From: Parafrigoribacterium mesophilum
Lineage (GTDB): Bacteria; Actinomycetota; Actinomycetes; Actinomycetales; Microbacteriaceae
Assembly: GCF_039652555.1 (NCBI RefSeq)
Contig: NZ_JBDJAF010000001.1
Span: 124,001-188,000, forward strand
DNA length: 64,000 nt
Direction of reading: 5' to 3'
Each line of letters opens with the position of its first letter. Within the stretch, counting starts at the first letter, position 1. The position numbers and the translations under genes were made by a program. Shown one piece after another: positions 52,852 through 63,784 of the stretch. The notes beneath the pieces were generated by a model that saw only the letters and a program-made list of their open reading frames with translations, ran no database searches and was not told where the DNA came from.

Positions 52852-54975
52852 ATGAGCATGGATACCGCAGAGCTTCTCGAACTGACTACAGACGAAGTCG
52901 TCACCCACTCCTATGTGCGCGATGTCGCCATGCCCAGCGGCAAGACGATGGCGCTGCTCACGCTCGACAACGGGCGTGACCACACCAGACCGAACACGCT
53001 CGGACCGGCGACGCTCATCGAGCTCTCCGGCGTGCTCGACAAGTTGGCGGCGCGCGCCGGTCGCGGCGAGATCGCTGCCGTCGGCATCACCGGCAAGCCC
53101 TACATTCTGGCCGCCGGCGCCGACCTCAGCAAGATCAGCGAGATCCCGAGCCGCGAGATCGCCCGGCAGATGGCGCAACTGGGCCACGAAACGTTCGGCA
53201 AACTGACCGAACTGGGCGTTCCGTCGTTCGTGTTCATCAACGGTCTTGCATTGGGCGGAGGGCTCGAAGTCGGGCTCAACGCCAACTACCGCACGATCGA
53301 CAGTTCTGTGCCCGCGATCGCTCTGCCCGAGGTGTTCCTGGGACTCATCCCCGGGTGGGGTGGCACGTGGCTGTTGCCCAACCTGATCGGAATCGAGAAC
53401 GCCCTCAAGGTCGTCATTGAGAATCCTCTGAAGAACAACCGGATGCTGAAAGGTCCAGAGGCGTTCGAGCTCGGGATCGCCGATGCCATCTTCCCGCCGG
53501 TGAATTTTCTCGAGGACTCGATCCGGTGGGCGGACGGTGTGCTGTCCGGCACCATCAAGGTCGTCCGCAAGAACGAACCGGGCAAGATCGAGCGAGCCGT
53601 GAAGTGGGATGCCGCGGTGGGGATCGCCCGCAAGATGCTGCAGAGCCGGATCGGCACCGTGGCACGCTCGCCGTACAAGGCACTGGAACTTCTGAAAGGC
53701 GCCAAGAACGCGGACAAGCAGACCGGGTTCGCCGCAGAGAATGAGGCGCTGGCGGACATGATCGCCGGCGACCAACTGCACGCGAGCATTTACGCATTCA
53801 ATCTTGTGCAGAAGCGCGCGAAGCATCCGGCCGGCGCACCCGACAAGTCATTGGCCAAACCGGTGACCAAGGTGGGCGTCATCGGTGCCGGGCTGATGGC
53901 CAGCCAGTTCGCACTGCTGTTCGTGCGCCGTCTCAAGGTGCCGGTGGTGATCACCGACCTGGATCAGGCCCGTGTCGATAAGGGCCTCACGTACATCCGG
54001 GACGAGATCGCAAAGCTGCTGGCCAAGGGACGCATCTCCCCCGACGAATCCAACCGTTTGAACGCGCTGGTCAGCGGCACGACGAACAAGGCCGACTTCG
54101 CCCAGTGCGATTGGGTGATCGAGGCGGTGTTCGAGGAGCTCGGTGTGAAGCAGACGGTGTTTGAGGAAGTGGAGAAGTATCTGTCCGACACCGCCGTCAT
54201 GGCAACCAACACGTCGTCGTTGTCGGTGGAGAAGATCGGCGCGCGGTTGAAGCATCCGGAGCGACTGGTCGGTTTCCACTTCTTCAATCCGGTTGCGGTG
54301 ATGCCGCTCGTCGAGGTGGTGCGGACGTCGGCGACGGATGACGCGACACTGAGCACCGCGATGGTCACCGCCGCGAGCCTGTACAAGAATGCCGTGATTA
54401 CCCGTGACACTCCCGGCTTTGTGGTCAACCGCATCCTCGCCAAGCTTCTCGGTGAGGCGATGCACGCGGTCGACACAGGTACCCCGTTTGAGGTTGTCGA
54501 CGCGGCGGTGGCACCGTTCGGCCTGCCGATGACGCCGTTCGAGTTACTCGAGCTGGTCGGTCTGACCGTGGGCGCACACGTTCTCGACACCCACCACGCG
54601 GCATTCCCGGATCGGTTCTTCGAGAGCGACAATCTGCACAAATTGGCCGAGCTCGGGCACATTTTTGACCGCGACGCCAAGGGCAAGATCAAGGGCTACG
54701 ACAAGAAGGCGCTGGCCATTGTCAAGGGCGGCACATCGCCGATGACGGCTGACCAACTGCGGTTGCGCGTGGAGGACGGCCTGGCCGACGAGATCAAACG
54801 GATGCTGGACGACGAGGTCGTGCACGCGGCGGAGGACATCGACCTGTGCTTGATCCTGGGCGCCGGCTGGCCGTTCCAGATGGGCGGTGCGACTCCCTAC
54901 CTCGACCGGGTCGGCGCTTCGGAGCGTGTGTTCGGTGACACTTTCCACAATCCGCCGATCCGTGGTCTAGCCTGA
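52852..54975 (+). CDS. fadB: Fatty-acid oxidation multifunctional protein (enoyl-CoA hydratase/3-hydroxyacyl-CoA dehydrogenase)
   Basis: A 707 aa fusion: an N-terminal crotonase domain (INGLALGGGLEVGL and ALPEVFLGLIPGWGG with the catalytic Glu pair) and a C-terminal 3-hydroxyacyl-CoA dehydrogenase (NAD motif VGVIGAGLMASQ, catalytic FHFFNPVAVMPLVEVV, TPGFVVNRIL). GGGAGG lies before ATG 52852. The long upstream open frame within fadA is a shadow. Confidence 0.95.
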   Translation: MSMDTAELLELTTDEVVTHSYVRDVAMPSGKTMALLTLDNGRDHTRPNTLGPATLIELSGVLDKLAARAGRGEIAAVGITGKPYILAAGADLSKISEIPSREIARQMAQLGHETFGKLTELGVPSFVFINGLALGGGLEVGLNANYRTIDSSVPAIALPEVFLGLIPGWGGTWLLPNLIGIENALKVVIENPLKNNRMLKGPEAFELGIADAIFPPVNFLEDSIRWADGVLSGTIKVVRKNEPGKIERAVKWDAAVGIARKMLQSRIGTVARSPYKALELLKGAKNADKQTGFAAENEALADMIAGDQLHASIYAFNLVQKRAKHPAGAPDKSLAKPVTKVGVIGAGLMASQFALLFVRRLKVPVVITDLDQARVDKGLTYIRDEIAKLLAKGRISPDESNRLNALVSGTTNKADFAQCDWVIEAVFEELGVKQTVFEEVEKYLSDTAVMATNTSSLSVEKIGARLKHPERLVGFHFFNPVAVMPLVEVVRTSATDDATLSTAMVTAASLYKNAVITRDTPGFVVNRILAKLLGEAMHAVDTGTPFEVVDAAVAPFGLPMTPFELLELVGLTVGAHVLDTHHAAFPDRFFESDNLHKLAELGHIFDRDAKGKIKGYDKKALAIVKGGTSPMTADQLRLRVEDGLADEIKRMLDDEVVHAAEDIDLCLILGAGWPFQMGGATPYLDRVGASERVFGDTFHNPPIRGLA

Positions 54976-55000
54976 CCGGGTTGTCGGCCTCCTCTGCCGT

Positions 55001-55094
55001 GGTTTCGATACGGCTCGCGCGGGCGCTCGCCTACTCAACCGGCGCCCGCGTCAGCGGGTTGAGTGCGAGCGCTCCGCGCGAGCGTATCGAAGCC
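55001..55094. repeat. Large imperfect palindrome after fadB
   Basis: Left arm starts GGTTTCGATACGGCTCGCGC and right arm ends GCGCGAGCGTATCGAAGCC, with inner arms CTACTCAACC and GGGTTGAGTG, so the whole 94 bp can form a long hairpin. This is a different family from the 7835/22938 repeats. It lies in the fadB to reductase gap (54976-55147). Confidence 0.75.
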
Positions 55095-55147
55095 CAATGC
55101 CCGCGACCTCGACCGTAAGACCGTTCTTATCGGAGTAGCGTGACGGG

Positions 55148-55684
55148 ATGACACTGACCCAGTACTACGTGGCCTCGACCATCGACGGCTTCATCGCTGA
55201 CGAGAACGACCGTCTCGACTGGTTGCTGCAGTTCGGTTTCGACGCGTTCCGAGAGTCGTACGACGGGTTCCTGGCGGAGGTCGGCGCACTCGTGATGGGC
55301 GCGACCACCTACGAGTTCATCCTCCGCCAAGACCCAGAGCATTGGGACTACGCGGATCGGCCGACCTGGGTGCTGACCCACCGGGACCTTTCCCGCATTC
55401 CCGGCGGCAACATCACCTTCACATCGGAGGCGGACATCGCCGACCTGCATCGGAAGCTGGTCGATGGCGCCGACGGCAAAAACGTCTGGATCGTCGGCGG
55501 CGGAAACGTGGCGGCGCAGTTCGCGAACCTGGGACTGATCGACGAACTTGTCGTCACGATCATGCCGATCGTGCTCGGCTCAGGCAAGCCGCTCTTGCCG
55601 ATCGCGTCGATTGCCGGCCCGCTCGGGCTGCTGCGCACCAGTTCCTTCGACAATGGCGCTCTGGAGCTGGCCTACCGGATGTGA
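55148..55684 (+). CDS. RibD C-terminal/dihydrofolate reductase family protein
   Basis: A 178 aa stand-alone reductase-like protein: QYYVASTIDGFIADENDRLDW at the start, GALVMGATTYEFIL and the NADPH site VWIVGGGNVAAQF. Related to YwjB/YyaP-type proteins of unknown substrate. ATG 55148. It is framed by a large palindrome on one side and a perfect hairpin on the other, and belongs to no operon here; gain by transfer is possible but unproven. Confidence 0.88.
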   Translation: MTLTQYYVASTIDGFIADENDRLDWLLQFGFDAFRESYDGFLAEVGALVMGATTYEFILRQDPEHWDYADRPTWVLTHRDLSRIPGGNITFTSEADIADLHRKLVDGADGKNVWIVGGGNVAAQFANLGLIDELVVTIMPIVLGSGKPLLPIASIAGPLGLLRTSSFDNGALELAYRM

Positions 55685-55691
55685 CGCATTA

Positions 55692-55749
55692 GTTCCCGTT
55701 CCGGCTGACTGTGCCTGTTGCGCTGGGCACAGTTAGCCGGAACGGGAAC
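55692..55749. terminator. Bidirectional hairpin between the reductase gene and acnA
   Basis: A 24-bp stem with one G-T wobble (arms 55692-55715 and 55726-55749, left arm starting GTTCCCGTTCCGG) and a 10-nt loop, placed 7 nt after the reductase stop and 12 nt after the acnA stop. Confidence 0.8.
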
Positions 55750-55761
55750 AGATGTGCGGGG

Positions 55762-58599
<2,838 letters not shown>

Positions 58600-58630
58600 T
58601 GCGCCGTCTCCCTTGCTGACATTATCGTCG

Positions 58631-58656
58631 TATTTATCTTGATATCAAGATAAATA
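58631..58656. promoter_or_regulatory. Perfect 26-bp palindrome, operator candidate of acnA
   Basis: Each 13-bp arm is TATTTATCTTGAT read inward. On the minus strand it holds TTGATA (58643-58648), which with GATAAT at 58621-58626 forms a -35/-10 pair with 16-nt spacing, so a bound protein would block the acnA promoter. No regulator gene lies in the window. Confidence 0.75.
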
Positions 58657-58693
58657 TAGCACCGACGGATGCCAGTCCCCGCGAAAGTGGCGC

Positions 58694-59428
58694 TTAGTCT
58701 GCGGCGTTTCCCGCACGCCGGTACACGGCGCGCACCATCAGCCAGGTCACCCACAGCAGCGCCGCGTAGAGCGGGATGCCCATGATCAGCTTCGCGGCCG
58801 CCTGCCACTCCGGGAGATTGGCGAAGTACAGCGGAACCTGCACCGCGAGTCGGAACGCGAACAGACCGGCCCACAACCAGGTCGCCACGGTGAGCACACG
58901 GCGTTTGGCGGAATCGTCGCGCCAGGCGGTGCCCTCGTTGGTGAGCAATCCCGCGATGAGTCCGATGAGCGGCCAGCGCACCGCGAGAGAGAGCAACAGC
59001 ACCGCCAGCGAGACCACGTTGGTGAGCAGGCCCGGCAGGAAGTTGTCGGCAGCGCGGCCCGTGATCAGGGCGAAGGCCGCGGAAATCGCGATACCGATCA
59101 GCCCGGCGATCGCGGAGGTCATCCCGGTGCGGGCGATCGCGCGCGCCACGACGAAAACCACCCCGACGGCAACCGGGATCAGCACCGAGGGCGCCACCTC
59201 GCCGGTGATCGTGTAGACGACCAGAAAGATGAGGCCGGGTACCAGGGCCTCGATCAGGCCGCGGACGCCGCCGACCGCCTTCATCAGCGATGCCGCGGTG
59301 GGCACCTCCCCCGGCGTCACCTGCCCGATGCCGGCCTTGCGCGCCGCGGCACCGAGACTTTCGCGAAAGCTCGGCACGCCCGCCGAGGAGTTCTCGCCGG
59401 CGTTGCTGGTGTCCTCGGGTTCGGTCAT
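58694..59428 (-). CDS. DUF3159 membrane protein
   Basis: A 244 aa protein with a polar N-terminus and about six membrane segments (LIEALVPGLIFLVVYTI; VLIPVAVGVVFVVARAIA; AIAGLIGIAISAAFALI). Matches the actinobacterial DUF3159 family in its helices and in the RDDSAKRRVLTVATWLWAGLFAFRL region (split here by the residue limit). Unknown function. It follows the DUF3710 gene by 3 nt, so it belongs to the dut operon. Confidence 0.88.
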   Translation of the reverse strand: MTEPEDTSNAGENSSAGVPSFRESLGAAARKAGIGQVTPGEVPTAASLMKAVGGVRGLIEALVPGLIFLVVYTITGEVAPSVLIPVAVGVVFVVARAIARTGMTSAIAGLIGIAISAAFALITGRAADNFLPGLLTNVVSLAVLLLSLAVRWPLIGLIAGLLTNEGTAWRDDSAKRRVLTVATWLWAGLFAFRLAVQVPLYFANLPEWQAAAKLIMGIPLYAALLWVTWLMVRAVYRRAGNAAD

Positions 59429-59431
59429 CGC

Positions 59432-60088
59432 CTAAACGGAGGTCCCGGACGGGGCGTCTTGCTGCACGGTGGCGGCCTGCGGCATCCGCAGCGGGATCAG
59501 ATCACGCGGTGGCATCGGCTGGGAACCCCGCACCACCACGACGGAGCGGAACAGGTCCTCGATCTTCTCCGCAGCCTCGGGATGCACGGCGCCTTCTCCG
59601 GCGATGACCCCGCGCAGGAACCAGCGCGGGCCGTCGACGCCGACGAATCGGGCGAGCCGGGTCGAGCCTGGCTGGCCAGGACCAGCCGCGGGGATCTCGG
59701 CGAGCAATTCAGGGCCGAACGGTCCGACGGTGAGCTTGGTGGTGCCGCCCTGCTTGGCGATCTGGTCCGCGATCTGGTGCCTGATCTCGTGCCACAGCCC
59801 GGTCGAACGCGGTGCGGCGAACGGCTGAACCTGCAGCGTGGATGCGGCGTAGTCCAGTCCCACGGCCACCACGCGCTTACTGCCTTCCTCGACTTCGAGG
59901 CGCAGTTGCAGCCCTTCCCTGGGGAGGATCTTCACTCCGCCGAGATCGACGTAGGGCCGCGCCGGGTTCGCTTCGCTCTCGTCGAGGGGACCTGCGGTGG
60001 CCCGGTCGGCCGGGGCCGACTTCACTTGATCGAGTTCTTCCGACGACTCCGACGCCGCCGCCGAGGAATTTTCGCTTGTGTCGCTCAC
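59432..60088 (-). CDS. DUF3710 family protein
   Basis: A 218 aa cytoplasmic protein with an acidic, Ser/Glu-rich N-terminus and the conserved core RPYVDLGGVKILPREGLQL, LWHEIRHQIADQI and FLRGVIAGEGA. Homologues stand next to dut throughout Actinobacteria; function unknown. The ATG 60088 overlaps the dut stop (ATGA). Confidence 0.9.
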   Translation of the reverse strand: MSDTSENSSAAASESSEELDQVKSAPADRATAGPLDESEANPARPYVDLGGVKILPREGLQLRLEVEEGSKRVVAVGLDYAASTLQVQPFAAPRSTGLWHEIRHQIADQIAKQGGTTKLTVGPFGPELLAEIPAAGPGQPGSTRLARFVGVDGPRWFLRGVIAGEGAVHPEAAEKIEDLFRSVVVVRGSQPMPPRDLIPLRMPQAATVQQDAPSGTSV

Positions 60089-60543
60089 ACCTGTTCTCCT
60101 GAACTATTTCCGCGATAACCGGTTGAGCCGAACCCCGATGTGCCGCGATGGCTTCCCGGCAGCACTTCCACCGGTATGAAACGCGCTCGAACGATCGGGG
60201 TGACCAGAAGCTGGGCGATCCGATCACCGACTGCGACAGAATACGTCATCTCCGGGTCGGTGTTAAGAAGCGTCACCCGGATCTCACCGCGATATCCCGC
60301 ATCCACCGTCCCCGGGCTGTTGACGATCGTGATGCCGTGCCGTGCCGCCAAACCGCTGCGGGGTACGACCAGGCCGGCGAAACCGTCCGGAAGCGCAATC
60401 GAGACGCCGGTGGCCACGGTCACCCGTTGACCCGGCGCCAGCTCGACCGCTTCCGCCGCGCACAGGTCGGCACCAGCGTCTCCGGGGTGGGCGTATTCGG
60501 GCGTCGCCTCGCCGGTGATGAGCACTTCAACGGTTTCTGCCAC
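60085..60543 (-). CDS. dut: dUTP diphosphatase
   Basis: Hydrolyses dUTP to dUMP and keeps uracil out of DNA. The 152 aa trimeric-type enzyme has the five motifs: DAGADLCA, VPRSGLAARHG, NSPGTVDAGYRGEI, GDRIAQLLV and GTSGFGSTG. GTG 60543 (VAETVEVLITG) follows TACCCT by 6 nt with no Shine-Dalgarno. The open frame to 61026 is a shadow of the divergent gene. Confidence 0.95.
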   Translation of the reverse strand: MAETVEVLITGEATPEYAHPGDAGADLCAAEAVELAPGQRVTVATGVSIALPDGFAGLVVPRSGLAARHGITIVNSPGTVDAGYRGEIRVTLLNTDPEMTYSVAVGDRIAQLLVTPIVRARFIPVEVLPGSHRGTSGFGSTGYRGNSSGEQV

Positions 60544-60549
60544 GAGTCG

Positions 60550-60555
60550 AGGGTA
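60550..60555 (-). promoter_or_regulatory. Leaderless -10 box of dut
   Basis: TACCCT on the minus strand, 6 nt before GTG 60543; no Shine-Dalgarno. Confidence 0.45.
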
Positions 60556-60609
60556 GTGCACAGCGGCTGAGGGAACCCGACGGGCGTCAAACTCTGATCG
60601 AATAGCACT

Positions 60610-61089
60610 ATGACAGACACCCCGGCCGAGACCCTGTACCGCGAACGACTCTGGGCATCCGTGTGGTTCTTCCTCGCAACGGCACTGGTGATCCCCGCAA
60701 CGCTGCTGGTGTTCTTCCCGATCAGCATGGGCGTCGGCATCGCCGTGGCGGTGCTGCTCTACGCCGGATGCGTGGCACTGCTCATCGCGAACTCGGCCGT
60801 GCTCGAGGTGACCACCGAGGCGTTTCACGCCGGACGCGCACGGCTCCCGATCGAGTTCCTCGGTGAGGCGACCGGGTATCGCGAACCGGAAGCCACCGTG
60901 CAGCGCGGCCCGCAACTGGACGCCAGGGCGTGGCTGCTCATCCGGGGCTGGGTCTCGCCGGTGGTGCGTGTCACCGTCACCGACGAGCAGGACCCGACGC
61001 CCTACTGGCTGGTCTCCACCAGGCATCCTGAGAAGCTGGTGGAAGCCCTCGAGACGGCTCGACGCCAGGCCACCGAATCCCCGCGCTAG
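60610..61089 (+). CDS. DUF3093 membrane protein
   Basis: A 159 aa protein with two adjacent N-terminal membrane segments (ASVWFFLATALVIPATLLVFF and VGIAVAVLLYAGCVALLIA) and a small cytoplasmic beta domain that ends VRVTVTDEQDPTPYWLVSTR. Homologue of Rv2698, always beside dut. Unknown function. ATG 60610, divergent from dut. Confidence 0.9.
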   Translation: MTDTPAETLYRERLWASVWFFLATALVIPATLLVFFPISMGVGIAVAVLLYAGCVALLIANSAVLEVTTEAFHAGRARLPIEFLGEATGYREPEATVQRGPQLDARAWLLIRGWVSPVVRVTVTDEQDPTPYWLVSTRHPEKLVEALETARRQATESPR

Positions 61090-61102
61090 CGGGATGGCAG
61101 AG

Positions 61103-61396
61103 CTAGGAAGCGCACTCGATGCAGATCGGGCCCAGCTTCTCCTGATGGTCGATTTGGGAGCGGTGCTTCACCAAGAAGCAACTCACGCAGGTGAACTCGT
61201 CGGCTTGCGGCGGTAGTACCACCACGTCGAGGTCGGCATCCGAAATGTCCGCTCCAGGCAACTCGAAGCCGCCAGGATTATCGGCGTCATCGACGTCGAC
61301 AACCCCAGACATCTTGTCGGGAACGCGCTCTTTCAGTGCTTCGATCGACTCGGAGTCGTCGTCGGTCTTGCGAGGCGCGTCGTAGTCGGTCGCCAT
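61103..61396 (-). CDS. DUF4193 zinc-ribbon-like protein
   Basis: A 97 aa acidic protein with two Cys pairs (TCVSCF and ICIECAS) spaced for one zinc ion; the start MATDYDAPRKTDDD is invariant in the family. Homologue of Rv2699c. Unknown function. It is convergent with DUF3093. The upstream 61403-61597 gap shows no other gene. Confidence 0.9.
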   Translation of the reverse strand: MATDYDAPRKTDDDSESIEALKERVPDKMSGVVDVDDADNPGGFELPGADISDADLDVVVLPPQADEFTCVSCFLVKHRSQIDHQEKLGPICIECAS

Positions 61397-61597
61397 GCCC
61401 ATCCACTTCTTTTTCGGTCTATCTAACGAAATCGGCGGGCACAGTTTGCATCATCCGGTGGATAAAAGCAAACCATGATCCTGGGAACCCATCCGATCGC
61501 CGTGGATAACTTCCGGCACGCCCGCGTTATTCCCGACATCCGAGGCCAGTCCATGCCACCCTAAGAGAGAATCTCGACAGTCGGAGAGGCGTTCAGC

Positions 61598-62638
61598 ATG
61601 CAGGATCTGAAAGTGGTGTCAGTGGAGCACGACGCACTCCTGGTCGCGGCCGATGACGGTGAGCGATATCGGATCGCCATCGACGACGTGTTGCAGTCCA
61701 AACTGCGTCGTACGGCCACCCGGCCGGCCCCCGGACCCAAGGTGAGCCCCCGCGAAATCCAGACGCAAATCCGCGCCGGACTCTCGGCATCCGAGGTCGC
61801 CGCCGCCACCGGTGCGCCGCTGGAGTACATCCAGCGTTTCGAAGGCCCCGTGCTCGCCGAACGTGATTACATCGTGAACTCCGCCCTCGGGGTTCCTGTG
61901 CACACCGCCATGGATGTCGACCCGATCACCGAGGCGGTCACCTTCGGTACCGCGATTCGGGAGCGCCTGAGCGCCCTCGGCGCGTCGAACGAGAGCTGGA
62001 CCAGCTGGAAGGATGCCAACGGCAGCTGGATGGTGAAGCTCAGCTTCGTCTCCCGGGACATCGACCACGACGCCCGATGGAGTTTCGAGCCGAAGAAGGC
62101 AGCGCTCGCCCCGGTCAACGGCGAAGCGGTCACCCTCTCGCAACAGGGTGATATCACCGGGGCGTTCCTGCCACGCCTGCGCGCGGTCGGCAGCGAATCG
62201 CGTGCCGCGGACTCCTCGCGGTTCGACAGCGGAGCGTTCAGCGACGAGGAACTTCGGCAGCCAGACCGGCAGCCCGAACACGCCCACGATCAACCCGATG
62301 ACGGACCAGCATTCGCGCCAGGTGCCATCCACCGTGCCGTGGAACAGAAGCCGGCATCGAGTCAGACCGCGGACCTTCTCGAAGCCCTGCGCCGCCGTCG
62401 AGGCGAGCGGGAAGCCGCCGCGTTTTCGGATGATGACGACCCGATTCTGCCCGGTTCGGGCGGCATGCACCTCGTCGGAACCCCGCTGCCCGCGTTCGAC
62501 GAGGCCGACGACGGGTTGTTCCCAACGGCGCCGCAGCCGCTGACGGCGCATCCGCGCGCCAGCCGGAAGGGCCGCGTCACAATGCCGAGCTGGGACGAGA
62601 TCGTGTTCGGCGCCCGGCCAGAGGACGACCCGGCTTAG
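61598..62638 (+). CDS. sepH: Septation protein SepH
   Basis: Actinobacterial FtsZ-binding protein that stimulates Z-ring assembly. The 346 aa protein has the conserved N-terminal DUF3071 domain (MQDLKVVSVEHDALLVAADDG; the HTH-like LSASEVAAATGAPLEYIQRFE) and a long disordered C-terminal region with a short conserved end (TMPSWDEIVFG). GGAGAGG precedes ATG 61598. Its stop overlaps the convergent phosphodiesterase gene by 4 nt. Confidence 0.93.
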   Translation: MQDLKVVSVEHDALLVAADDGERYRIAIDDVLQSKLRRTATRPAPGPKVSPREIQTQIRAGLSASEVAAATGAPLEYIQRFEGPVLAERDYIVNSALGVPVHTAMDVDPITEAVTFGTAIRERLSALGASNESWTSWKDANGSWMVKLSFVSRDIDHDARWSFEPKKAALAPVNGEAVTLSQQGDITGAFLPRLRAVGSESRAADSSRFDSGAFSDEELRQPDRQPEHAHDQPDDGPAFAPGAIHRAVEQKPASSQTADLLEALRRRRGEREAAAFSDDDDPILPGSGGMHLVGTPLPAFDEADDGLFPTAPQPLTAHPRASRKGRVTMPSWDEIVFGARPEDDPA

Positions 62639-63771
62639 TAGTAGACGCCGAAGCGCAGCAGCGGCACGACCACTTCGTCGTTCGAGAACGACCCGTGCTG
62701 ACCCACCATGTTCTGTGCCTTGGGGGTCGCCGAACGGGAGTCGTAATACGCCACCGCCTTGCGGGCGGCCACGAGGATGTCGCCGATCCTCGGCATCACG
62801 TCGGGGTGCACCTCGGCGCCGAACCAGCCGGCGCCGATCGCCTCGGCACGAGAGGCGATCCATGCGCGACCGCCCTCCGCAGCGCGCCAGCGGTGCAGAA
62901 CGAGTTCTCGCTGCTCGGCGGAGGCATCCGGCTCGAAGTGCAGCTGCAGGCAGCGCGGGTCCCCCGCGATGAACCGGATGCCGTCCACCAGCTCCGGCTC
63001 GGAGTCGAACAGGATGTGGGACCGCGCCGGCACGTCCAGCATCCCGTGATCCGCGGTGACCAGCAGCCCCTCGGCCCGGCGCAGTCCGGCGGCGAACTCG
63101 GTCACCGCGGCGTCGACCTCTTCCAGCTTCCTCAGCCACCGGTCCGACTCCCAGCCGAACGCGTGGGCTGCCTGATCGAGTTCCGGCACGTAGAGATACA
63201 CCAGCGCACCCTGGGTCTCATCGAGCACGGCGCGCGCCTGCGCGAACCGGTCGGCAATCGTTTCGCCGCTGCGGTACTGCGCACCGCGCAGCACCGCGCG
63301 CGTGAATCCAGAATCTCTGAAGCGTTCCGATCCGATAGCGAACGAGGCCACCCCCGCCCCGGCCGAGGTCTCGAACACCGTCGGCACGCGTTGCCAGTGT
63401 TCCGGGTCGAGCGCGCCGTCCCATCCGGTGAGCTGATTCACCACCCGGTCACCCGCGCTGTCGAGCACCGTATAGCCGACGATCCCGTGGGTTCCCGGTG
63501 TGACCGCCGTCGTCAGCGTCGCCAATGCCGCAGCGGTGGTCGTCGGGAAGCCGGAGCGCAGTGTGGTGCCTGCCGAGAGCCGCCCCGACAGCGTGCGGGC
63601 ATGGCCGGATCGGGCGCGCAGGCACGCGGCGCCGAGCCCGTCGACCAGCACGACCACGGCGCCTTCGGTCGGTGGCAGGTGCAGAACGTTCGATTTTCCA
63701 GCCAGAGAACTCACACAACTCGGCATGACATCGGCAAGGCTGGCCGACGCGGAATTCACGGCCGGTAACAT
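62635..63771 (-). CDS. Alkaline phosphatase family protein (nucleotide pyrophosphatase-like)
   Basis: A 378 aa metal-dependent phosphodiesterase-like enzyme (PF01663). Metal ligands: Asp in VVLVDGLG, the nucleophile Thr in FPTTTAAALATL, Asp/His in ELDQAAHAFG, Asp-His in TADHGMLD, and His in VGQHGSFS. Substrate unknown. It lies between sepH and the topoisomerase gene. TAGGAT is 7 nt before ATG 63771, so it may be leaderless. Confidence 0.9.
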   Translation of the reverse strand: MLPAVNSASASLADVMPSCVSSLAGKSNVLHLPPTEGAVVVLVDGLGAACLRARSGHARTLSGRLSAGTTLRSGFPTTTAAALATLTTAVTPGTHGIVGYTVLDSAGDRVVNQLTGWDGALDPEHWQRVPTVFETSAGAGVASFAIGSERFRDSGFTRAVLRGAQYRSGETIADRFAQARAVLDETQGALVYLYVPELDQAAHAFGWESDRWLRKLEEVDAAVTEFAAGLRRAEGLLVTADHGMLDVPARSHILFDSEPELVDGIRFIAGDPRCLQLHFEPDASAEQRELVLHRWRAAEGGRAWIASRAEAIGAGWFGAEVHPDVMPRIGDILVAARKAVAYYDSRSATPKAQNMVGQHGSFSNDEVVVPLLRFGVYY

Positions 63772-63778
63772 GGTCGCA

Positions 63779-63784
63779 ATCCTA
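63779..63784 (-). promoter_or_regulatory. Leaderless -10 box of the phosphodiesterase gene
   Basis: TAGGAT on the minus strand, 7 nt before ATG 63771. It overlaps the first base of the divergent topoisomerase start codon, so the two transcripts start within a few bases of each other. Confidence 0.45.

Noticed and set aside
58638..58649. FNR-type site in the acnA palindrome
   Set aside because: FNR boxes are TTGAT-N4-ATCAA; here the halves touch without the 4-nt spacer.
60544..61026. N-terminal extension of dUTPase
   Set aside because: It lies antisense to the DUF3093 gene and is His/Arg-rich shadow peptide; dUTPases start near VAETVEVLITG.
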